A stretch of 6,459 nucleotides of DNA, from positions 1 to 6,459 of the forward strand of contig DHGC01000035.1 in the NCBI GenBank assembly GCA_002402585.1, in the 5' to 3' direction. The notes beneath the pieces were generated by a model. The model was not told the DNA's origin and made no database searches. It saw only the letters and a list, made by a program, of their open reading frames with translations. The DNA is from Erysipelotrichaceae bacterium UBA4808 (GTDB lineage Bacteria; Bacillota_I; Bacilli_A; Erysipelotrichales; Erysipelotrichaceae). The position numbers were made by a program, and so were the translations under genes. Below, piece by piece: positions 1 through 4,402 of this stretch (positions within the stretch are counted from its first letter, which is position 1; every line of letters starts with the position of its first letter).

Positions 1-16
1 GGACGATAAGCATCAC

Positions 17-43
17 ACCCATTCGCTGAGGATGGGTTTTTTT
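17..43 (+). terminator. Intrinsic terminator of the upstream gene
   Basis: ACCCAT (17-22) pairs perfectly with ATGGGT (32-37) around a 9-base loop, followed by an uninterrupted run of seven T including the last stem base. This is a classic rho-independent terminator reading rightward, so it most likely ends a gene lying before the window. A similar ACCCA/TGGGT hairpin with a T-run recurs at 2254-2278. Confidence 0.8.
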
Positions 44-66
44 AGGTGTCTAGAGCAGTGAATGCG

Positions 67-94
67 TTCGCATATGATATGCTCATGGTATAAG
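67..94 (+). promoter_or_regulatory. Possible extended -10 promoter with a palindrome, ahead of the alkylation-repair remnant
   Basis: TGG-TATAAG (86-94) fits the extended -10 form TGnTATAAT with one mismatch. TTCGCA (67-72) is only a weak -35, 16 bases upstream. Between them lies a perfect 13-base palindrome, GCATAT-G-ATATGC (70-82), placed where a repressor site would sit. The predicted transcript would start close to the AAAGG ribosome binding site (101-105), giving a very short leader. No regulator is identified, and the downstream gene is now broken. Confidence 0.35.
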
Positions 95-111
95 CCTGTG
101 AAAGGATCATT

Positions 112-521
112 ATGGACACGGTAAAAAGCATTCTAAGTGAATTGGAGCCCCTCATCAATGAAACGAGTAAGAAAGTCTATTTTAGACAAGGCATACAAGA
201 AACGGTGTTGGGCATTAAGCTGGGAGATTTGCGGAAACGCGCCAAGCGGATTGGATTAAACACGAAGCTGGCTTGGGAGCTCTGGAATACGAAAGTCTAT
301 GAGCTTCGCATTCTTGCCTTGAGTATTTTTGATGGTAAAGATCTAAGTGAAAGCGAACTTTTAAACCTGATAACGTCTACCGATACGATGATTTGAGGGA
401 TCGATGTATTGCCATTGGGGAGAAACTGGGCTTATATCGTGAGATGAAAGTTGCGAAGGGAAGTACATCACCCTATGCACCCGCTTGAATCGAAGCAGGA
501 CGACGCAATCGTATACGTTGA
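112..521 (+). pseudogene. DNA alkylation repair protein (AlkD-like, HEAT-repeat family), internally deleted and frameshifted
   Basis: The first frame (112-396, 94 codons) starts at ATG behind AAAGG. It carries the N-terminal helical part typical of COG4912/AlkD-like proteins, including a GIKLGDLRKRAK segment and an ELRILALSIFD segment. It then runs out of frame. A second frame (about 384-521) gives the family's C-terminal end, IAIGEKLGLY followed by KGSTSPYAPA. There a TGA (486-488) stands where the family has Trp, followed by IEAGRRNRIR and a second TGA (519-521). About 100 central residues of a usual protein of roughly 220-235 are absent, so the join is a deletion that also broke the frame. 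Intact relatives bind or excise alkylated bases in DNA; this copy cannot make that protein. The family call is confident from motifs; exact deletion borders are not. Confidence 0.8.
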
Positions 522-541
522 GCATATCAATAGGTTCCATT

Positions 542-576
542 CATGACTTGATTTAAAATGGAGTCATGCAAAGGAG
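542..576 (+). promoter_or_regulatory. Inverted repeat and ribosome binding site ahead of the oxidoreductase gene
   Basis: CATGACT (542-548) and AGTCATG (562-568) form a perfect 7-base inverted repeat with a 13-base AT-rich spacer that holds a TAAAAT -10-like box (554-559). No good -35 is visible. The ribosome binding site AAGGAG (571-576) follows the right arm by two bases. The repeat could be an operator around a promoter, or an RNA hairpin pressed against the ribosome binding site. AAGGAG lies 9 bases before the TTG at 586 and is the main evidence for that start. Confidence 0.45.
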
Positions 577-585
577 CTTTTTATT

Positions 586-1296
586 TTGGAAAAATACCGC
601 TTGAGCATTGTGGACATCATTGAAGAGAGTCCAAACACAAAAACCTACATCCTTGAAAAACCGGAGTCATTGACTTGGGACGAGGGTTCGCATATTCATT
701 TAGCTTTAGAAGATTATGATAAAGATGAGCTTCCCAATAAAGCTTTGGTTCGACACATGTCCATCATGAGCAATTGGGATGAAGATAAACTAGCGTTCAC
801 CACACGTTTCACAGAACCCTATTCACCCTTCAGATTGGGCTTAGCCCAGTTAACAAAAGGGGATCATTTGAAAGTTTTCAAGATCAGTTCCCGGATGACA
901 CTAAGACGTGAAGAACGACCTCTGGTTTTGATTTCAATGGGCGTTGGTTTGGCAACCATGCGTCCCTTGATTCTTCGTTTCCATCAAGATTCCACAAACA
1001 TCCCATTGCTTGTGAATCTAAATGTGGATGCCCATGCGGCGCATGAAAAAGCCCTCTATCAAGAAGAATTAGAAGGCTTGCGAAATGAGCGTATTCAATT
1101 GCATTGGTGTAAATCACGTTTAGAACTCTTTAATGCGTTAGAGACGTTGAATATCGAGAATCCGATCTACTATGTGGTGGGGAGTGATCTCTTCCTCAGA
1201 ACCATTCTTAAACGTTTGAAGGCAAAGGGTGTTTCGAAAGATGCCATCATGATCGATAAGAAGTCACATATGTTGGATCTCTACTATGAATTCTAG
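586..1296 (+). CDS. FAD/NAD(P)-binding oxidoreductase, ferredoxin-NADP reductase fold
   Basis: This 236-residue protein fits a cytosolic flavin reductase of the ferredoxin-NADP reductase superfamily. Residues 1-105 look like the FAD-binding beta barrel. R56-H-M-S59 stands where the family has RxYS/T for flavin contact, and KGD (91-93) closes the barrel. Residues 110-236 look like the nucleotide-binding half. MGVGLATMRP (118-127) corresponds to the glycine-rich GxGxxP pyridine-nucleotide loop, and VVGS (197-200) to the usual CGP segment. There is no cysteine cluster (a single Cys, 175) and so no fused ferredoxin domain; an electron partner would have to be encoded elsewhere. TTG is chosen as start because AAGGAG lies 9 bases upstream and residue 3 onward already reads as the first strand. 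It ends TAG-TAA, 34 bases before the convergent regulator's stop. Substrate and partner cannot be told; the superfamily call is good. Confidence 0.8.
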   Translation: MEKYRLSIVDIIEESPNTKTYILEKPESLTWDEGSHIHLALEDYDKDELPNKALVRHMSIMSNWDEDKLAFTTRFTEPYSPFRLGLAQLTKGDHLKVFKISSRMTLRREERPLVLISMGVGLATMRPLILRFHQDSTNIPLLVNLNVDAHAAHEKALYQEELEGLRNERIQLHWCKSRLELFNALETLNIENPIYYVVGSDLFLRTILKRLKAKGVSKDAIMIDKKSHMLDLYYEF

Positions 1297-1330
1297 TAAA
1301 TCAAAAATGCTTTTGCAATGAACATAATAC

Positions 1331-1957
1331 TTAAATGATTTTGTATGAAAGATACGAAAGATAAATGCCAAATGTGAAGAATATTAGAGATCTTAACCAC
1401 ATATTACTTTCTTGGTTAATAATCGGGAGAAAAGGGTTTGTTAAAATTGAAAAAACAAGAAAAAGAAACGCGATGTTGAAAACATATGCGAGCAATAGTT
1501 TCATCGACGCTTTAGAATTCTCGGTTTTAAAATATACAATAGTTCCAAGTGCGAAATAGGGAACTAACTGTAATCCGTAGTATATCGTGAAACTGAACTG
1601 ATAGGTCTCTTTCGATTGAGCTAAATAAAGATTCAAAAAGTGATTAAATGAGAGAAATACCATAATAATCAAGATTAATTTTATTGAAAGTACAATATAG
1701 TTCCATCGACTCGACTTGAGAATCGTTTTTTTATTCTGGCGATTTTGATCAATGTCTTCAAATGAATCGTTGAGTAAATCCTCTATTGTAATATTAAATA
1801 ATGAGCATAATTTAGTTCCATTGACCAAGTCCGGAATAGAATCATCTCTCTCCCATTTTGATATTGCTTGTCTTGAAACACCTATCTTCTTGGCAAGGTC
1901 TTCTTGAGAATAATCATTCATTTTTCGATAATACTGTATTTTTCCACCAATTGTTAT
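1331..1957 (-). CDS. XRE-family transcriptional regulator with C-terminal four-helix membrane domain; apparent ATA start
   Basis: The N-terminus is a helix-turn-helix of the XRE (Cro/CI) type, with SQEDLAKKIGVSRQAISKWE as its core; about 45 residues of linker follow. The C-terminal half has four hydrophobic stretches (about 86-114, 124-143, 154-179 and 190-207 counting from ATA), so the protein is probably a membrane-anchored DNA-binding regulator. The first ATG in frame (1919-1921) gives 196 residues, lacks any ribosome binding site, and cuts off helix 1. Reading upstream in the same frame adds TIGGKIQYYRK, the normal beginning of such domains, back to an ATA (1955-1957). That ATA sits 7 bases after GGGGG of AAGGGGGA. 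No ATG, GTG or TTG lies in frame between the TAG at 2009-2011 and the ATG at 1921. Either AUA is used as start (208 residues) or an original ATG has mutated. The ligand and target genes are unknown. Confidence 0.8.
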   Translation of the reverse strand: MTIGGKIQYYRKMNDYSQEDLAKKIGVSRQAISKWERDDSIPDLVNGTKLCSLFNITIEDLLNDSFEDIDQNRQNKKTILKSSRWNYIVLSIKLILIIMVFLSFNHFLNLYLAQSKETYQFSFTIYYGLQLVPYFALGTIVYFKTENSKASMKLLLAYVFNIAFLFLVFSILTNPFLPIINQESNMWLRSLIFFTFGIYLSYLSYKII

Positions 1958-1963
1958 ATGAAA

Positions 1964-1971
1964 TCCCCCTT
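1964..1971 (-). promoter_or_regulatory. Ribosome binding site that points to the ATA start of the regulator
   Basis: On the minus strand this reads AAGGGGGA, a strong purine-rich site. Its G-run ends 7 bases before ATA (1955-1957), the optimal distance, but lies more than 40 bases before the first ATG (1919-1921). It therefore decides for the longer product or for a lost ATG at this place. Confidence 0.6.
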
Positions 1972-1994
1972 TTATTACGAATATCTTACTTGTA

Positions 1995-2036
1995 ACTGTT
2001 GGTAAAATCTACGCAACAGTAATTGCAAAATGTAAA
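1995..2036 (-). promoter_or_regulatory. Possible promoter and operator of the XRE regulator
   Basis: ACTGTTG (1995-2001) and CAACAGT (2014-2020) are a perfect 7-base inverted repeat with a 12-base spacer, a typical shape for an XRE-family operator. On the minus strand a weak promoter fits across it: TTTACA (2031-2036) as -35 and GTAGAT or TAGATT (2006-2012) as -10, spaced 18 or 19. The -10 would lie between the repeat arms, so binding would block transcription. Autoregulation by the neighbouring regulator is inference. Confidence 0.4.
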
Positions 2037-2140
2037 AACATGTTGCTTATTGTGTAACAACTACTCATTGTTGACTGATTGGCTTCAATTAAATCCAGTT
2101 TTAGAATTTACATTTTCCTGCTACTTATAACGCAAATAGT

Positions 2141-2278
2141 TATAATATAGAGCTATCATGTTGCGAGGCTTTGATTTAATGTATTAATGAGAAGTTTCGA
2201 ATAGCTCATGATTAGTTTAGTTTTTTGTGAGAGTCTCATTGGAACGAAGAATGACCCATTGAATGTGGGTTTTTCTTT
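2141..2278 (+). ncRNA. Candidate small RNA or orphan transcript (promoter box to terminator)
   Basis: A perfect TATAAT (2141-2146) is followed about 110 bases later by the terminator at 2254-2278, with no credible open reading frame between them; the longest ATG frame, at 2159, is 9 codons. The predicted RNA could fold: GAGCTAT (2150-2156) is complementary to ATAGCTC (2201-2207), and TGAGA-G-TCTCA (2228-2238) is a near-perfect palindrome. No good -35 stands 16-18 bases before the box, and I recognise no known riboswitch or T-box signature. It may instead be the remains of a lost gene's leader. Confidence 0.25.
2254..2278 (+). terminator. Intrinsic terminator, rightward
   Basis: ACCCA (2254-2258) pairs with TGGGT (2266-2270) around a 7-base loop, followed by TTTTCTTT. 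The stem is short but the T-run is clear. No gene precedes it on the plus strand within the window, so it ends either the candidate small RNA or read-through from elsewhere. It resembles the terminator at 17-43. Confidence 0.55.
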
Positions 2279-2284
2279 ACATCA

Positions 2285-2335
2285 AAAAAACCTCAAGTTA
2301 ATGTGCTATGAGCATTGTCTAACAAGAGGTTTTTT
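2285..2335 (-). terminator. Bidirectional intrinsic terminator of the ferritin gene
   Basis: AAAAAACCTC (2285-2294) is exactly complementary to GAGGTTTTTT (2326-2335). Inside, GTTA/TAAC (2297-2300 with 2320-2323) and a bulged inner helix of AATG-T-GCT with AGC-ATT extend the hairpin to a small ATG loop. On the minus strand the hairpin ends in seven T, 35 bases after the ferritin stop. The A-run on the other side makes it work in both directions. Confidence 0.8.
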
Positions 2336-2370
2336 AACAGTCTAAATTCTAACTAAAAGCGATGCTTTGA

Positions 2371-2850
2371 TTAACGATTGCCTAAACGATCATCCATCAT
2401 CATGATGCCGATTGGTGTTGGAACCTTTTCAAGACGGGTGATGATGTCGACCAAAGTGGATTCTTCTTCCAATTGTTCATTGATGAACCAGTTGTAGAGG
2501 TTTGCCATTGGATAGTTCTTTTCAGCCAAAGCGGCTTCATATAAAGCATTGATCCGTGCAGTGACTTTCTTTTCATGTTCAAGTGATAGTTTGAAGAGAT
2601 CCATGAAGCCTGGGAAGTCCGTTGGGACGCCAGCAATTGGCTTCAAGAGAACGCGTTCATTGACTTCTTGTAAGAAATGCATCATTTTCTTACCATGGCT
2701 GATTTCTTCTTCCGCTTGTTTATCCATCCATTTAGCGGTGCCTGGGTAGCCATTATCGGCTGCCCAAGTGGACATGGAAAGGTATAAATAGCTGGATTCG
2801 AATTCAAAGTTAATTTGATCTAAAACTTGTTCAAGTAATTCTTTTTTCAT
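2371..2850 (-). CDS. ftnA: Non-haem bacterial ferritin (FtnA type)
   Basis: This 159-residue protein has full family length and should form the 24-subunit cytosolic shell that oxidises Fe(II) and stores it as ferric mineral. The four-helix bundle is evident, and the ferroxidase ligands of E. coli FtnA can be placed: E16 in INFEFESS, E49 and H52 in EEEISH, E93 in LEHEKK, and Q126 with E129 in NEQLEEE. Y23 matches the conserved ferroxidase-centre tyrosine. There are no cysteines and no haem-binding methionine as in bacterioferritin helix B, so FtnA is preferred over Bfr; the length and lack of the Dps layout exclude Dps. The ATG has AAGGAGAT 10 bases upstream, somewhat far, because a repeated decamer lies between them. 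The gene is monocistronic, with its own promoter and terminator. I see no Fur-box-like palindrome in its promoter. Confidence 0.95.
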   Translation of the reverse strand: MKKELLEQVLDQINFEFESSYLYLSMSTWAADNGYPGTAKWMDKQAEEEISHGKKMMHFLQEVNERVLLKPIAGVPTDFPGFMDLFKLSLEHEKKVTARINALYEAALAEKNYPMANLYNWFINEQLEEESTLVDIITRLEKVPTPIGIMMMDDRLGNR

Positions 2851-2885
2851 TATGTTTGTAATCTCCTTATGTTTGTATTATACCA
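2851..2885 (-). promoter_or_regulatory. Ferritin promoter and leader (extended -10)
   Basis: On the minus strand TGG-TATAAT (2885-2877) is a perfect extended -10 element, which can work without a good -35; none is seen at 16-18 bases. The leader holds TACAAACATA twice (2868-2877 and 2851-2860), in tandem 17 bases apart, on either side of AAGGAGAT (2861-2868). Transcription should begin near 2870, giving a leader of only about 20 bases. Confidence 0.65.
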
Positions 2886-2967
2886 AATTCCTTTAAGAGA
2901 AGCTTATGCAATGCCCAGAAAACGAGAATGACTTGCAAAAAGAAATCGATTTGAGGAAATTTGAGAC

Positions 2968-3587
2968 ATGAACTTTTCTACATCGACCAAAACACGCATT
3001 CTTTTAGGCATCATCTATCTTGGATTCATCAGTTTAGGCTTACCCGATGGTGCTTTGGGTATTGGCTGGCCACTCATGCTTCTGGACTTTGGTGTCCCCA
3101 TTCATGATGCGGGTTTCATTCTGTTTATCACACTTCCGTTATCGGCCTTATCAAGCTTGATGAATGCGCATTTGGGTGAGCGATATGGTGTAGGTAAGGT
3201 TGCGTTTGCGAAGGCTTTATTGACTTCTTCTTCGTTATTGGGGATTGATCCCGTACAGTCTTATTGGGGTTTGATCCTTTTTAGAATCGGTTTGGGCAGT
3301 TGGGGCAACGATTGGGCCTGCACTCATGACACGTTTCATGAGTGCATCTGGGGCTTGGTCGATGGGTTGTTTAAGTTTTGACAGTGCTCAATTGGTGATT
3401 ACACTGATGCTCTTTTTGAGTCTAGGTTTTTGGCTTCATGATGAACCAGTAGTGCGAGACAAAAAAAGTGCAAGCTGCGTTCGATTTATCCATCTTTTTG
3501 CCTTTGGTATGAGTAATCGTTGCTTTAATGATCATTCTGTCGGAAATCTATAATGTGAAGACGCCATCGATCGAAAAAGGTCATTAA
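2968..3587 (+). pseudogene. Major facilitator superfamily transporter, broken by internal deletions and frameshifts
   Basis: ATG at 2968 follows GAGGA (2953-2957) by 10 bases. About 110 codons then give a normal MFS N-terminus: helix 1 with FISLGLPDGALG, helix 2 with ITLPLSALSSL, then the loop GERYGVGK. Near 3290-3304 the reading jumps a frame. The next frame resumes with GATIGPALMTRFMSASGAW and LFLSLGFWLHDEP. About 30-40 residues usually found between these blocks (the loop after helix 4 and helix 5) are missing. From about 3470 a third frame gives one hydrophobic stretch, VIVALMIILSEIYNV, and a stop at 3585-3587. This may be the last helix, which would mean that about 200 central residues are gone. 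A functional protein of the usual 400 residues is impossible. The substrate cannot be inferred. The first two blocks are certain, the C-terminal one tentative. Confidence 0.8.
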
Positions 3588-3656
3588 TACACCATTTCTA
3601 TCAATTCGAAACTGAATATTTTGAAGAGTATGGAATACATTATATTACAGAGGTGA

Positions 3657-3923
3657 GTGGTATCCGTTTTAGAAGAAGTCCTGAAGAAGAATTATAGATT
3701 TGTAATGAAGCTTGATCCCTATCAAGCTAAATTGATTATTGCCTGGATTGACAAACATTTGGTCAATCAAGATCCCAGATCTACGGGTAAAGCATGAACT
3801 GAAAACTTTAAAGGGTCATGGCAGTATCGCGTTGGGGATTATCGTATTCTTGCGGAGATTATTGATGATGAACTTATTTGATACGTATGAATGGTCATAC
3901 ACCGAAGCCAAGCCACTCGATGA
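3657..3923 (+). pseudogene. RelE/ParE-family toxin remnant with three in-frame TGA codons
   Basis: One frame from about 3705 to 3914 reads like a RelE/ParE-type mRNA-interferase or gyrase toxin. KLDPYQAKLIIAWIDKHL is the first helical hairpin, then DPRSTGKA, then the diagnostic WQYRVGDYRILAEI beta-strand block, and finally a degenerate end around HRSQA. TGA interrupts it at 3795-3797 (where the family has Leu after GKA), 3879-3881 and 3888-3890, with no frame change over about 70 codons. The N-terminus is shortened: NYRFV is followed almost at once by MKLD, where intact toxins have about ten more residues (the first strand and helix). Upstream, VSVLEEVLKKN in the same frame could be the tail of a former antitoxin, but no antitoxin gene is recognisable. 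It is dead as a toxin, since translation would stop before the YRVGDYR block. Confidence 0.75.
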
Positions 3924-3934
3924 GCTTGGTTTTT
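3905..3934 (+). terminator. Intrinsic terminator after the toxin remnant
   Basis: AAGCCAAGC (3905-3913) pairs with GCTTGGTTT (3924-3932) through one G-T wobble, and a T-run reaches 3934. It overlaps the decayed 3' end of the toxin frame and separates it from the metal-resistance promoter at 3960. Confidence 0.7.
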
Positions 3935-3959
3935 ATATGAGCAATCACGCATATGTATA

Positions 3960-4006
3960 TTGATATTCCAATAAAACGTGTTATATTATATATGAATGAT
4001 TGCTCA
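3960..4006 (+). promoter_or_regulatory. Promoter and probable CadC operator of the cadCA operon
   Basis: TTGATA (3960-3965) is a good -35, with TATATT (3982-3987, spacing 16) or TATTAT (3984-3989, spacing 18) as -10. Just downstream, TGAATGATTGCTCA (3993-4006) approximates the TGAA-N6-TTCA core of SmtB/CadC-type operators with one mismatch in the right half. It covers the expected transcription start. A repressor bound there would block the polymerase until Cd, Zn or Pb releases it. The promoter is fairly sure; the operator is only a partial match. Confidence 0.6.
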
Positions 4007-4029
4007 AGTGTTCAATCGTTGGAGGAAGT

Positions 4030-4392
4030 ATGATCGATAAAGAACGTATTGAAGTCTGTGATTGTGATGTCATCCACCGTGATGTGGTGGAAGCTGCACA
4101 AAAACAAATGCCGCAAGATGAGAAGCTCTTTGATTTGGCAGAGTTCTTTAAGGTTTTTGGGGACTCCACACGCATCCGTATTTTATGGGCTTTAGAGGAT
4201 CGTGAAATGTGTGTTTGTGACATTGCTTATCTACTCAATATGACCCAGTCTGCGATTTCCCATCAACTCCGTTCCTTGAAACAAGTGAATCTTGTCAAAT
4301 ATCGCAAAGAGGGTAAAGTCGTGTATTACTCCCTCAAAGATGAACACATCAAGCATATCTTTGATATCGGTATGGAACACATCACCGAGTAG
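4030..4392 (+). CDS. cadC: CadC-like ArsR/SmtB-family metal-responsive repressor
   Basis: This 120-residue winged-helix repressor should bind the operator at its own promoter as a dimer and leave when Cd/Pb/Zn binds. The core FFKVFGDSTRIRIL is followed by the recognition region LLNMTQSAISHQLRSL. Soft-metal ligands are visible: C61-V-C63 in EMCVCD, plus the N-terminal C10, C12 and H16 in CDCDVIH, as in common Firmicutes relatives. D104, H106, H117 and E120 have exactly the spacing (0, 2, 13, 16) of the regulatory zinc site of S. aureus CadC (D101, H103, H114, E117). ATG 4030 is chosen because GGAGG (4021-4025) stands just before it, though at a short 4 bases. An upstream TTG at 4000 would put extra residues over the likely operator and is rejected. 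The gene is followed by cadA after 10 bases, in one operon. Confidence 0.93.
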   Translation: MIDKERIEVCDCDVIHRDVVEAAQKQMPQDEKLFDLAEFFKVFGDSTRIRILWALEDREMCVCDIAYLLNMTQSAISHQLRSLKQVNLVKYRKEGKVVYYSLKDEHIKHIFDIGMEHITE

Positions 4393-4402
4393 AAAGCACA
4401 TT

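Noticed and set aside
884..1117. Minus-strand open frame of 77 codons inside the oxidoreductase gene
   Set aside because: It lies wholly opposite a well-supported gene, has no ribosome binding site and no recognisable motif.
1297..1330. Terminator between the convergent oxidoreductase and XRE genes
   Set aside because: Only CAAAA/TTTTG around a short loop is present, with no GC-rich stem or T-run, too weak to call.
1365..1559. Plus-strand open frame of 64 codons opposite the XRE regulator
   Set aside because: It is the complement of membrane-helix codons of the regulator and shows no ribosome binding site or family resemblance.
2228..2270. T-box riboswitch ahead of the terminator at 2254, suggested by a TGGAACG word
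   Set aside because: The diagnostic T-box sequence (TGGNACCGCG) and its antiterminator complement are absent, and no amino-acid or tRNA-ligase gene follows on this strand.
2400..2749. Two further open frames overlapping ferritin on either strand
   Set aside because: Ferritin is complete with all ligand residues, so these frames are shadows of its codons.
486..3890. Possible reassigned UGA codon, since TGA stands at a conserved Trp in the AlkD remnant and interrupts the toxin frame three times
   Set aside because: All Trp codons I read in the intact genes are TGG and none has an internal TGA. In the toxin the TGAs fall where Leu or another aliphatic residue is expected, not Trp, and both genes also show deletions. 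Ordinary pseudogene decay explains it.
4000..4029. TTG at 4000 as an earlier cadC start (130 residues)
   Set aside because: It has no ribosome binding site and would overlap the promoter-operator. GGAGG directly precedes ATG 4030, which gives the normal family length.
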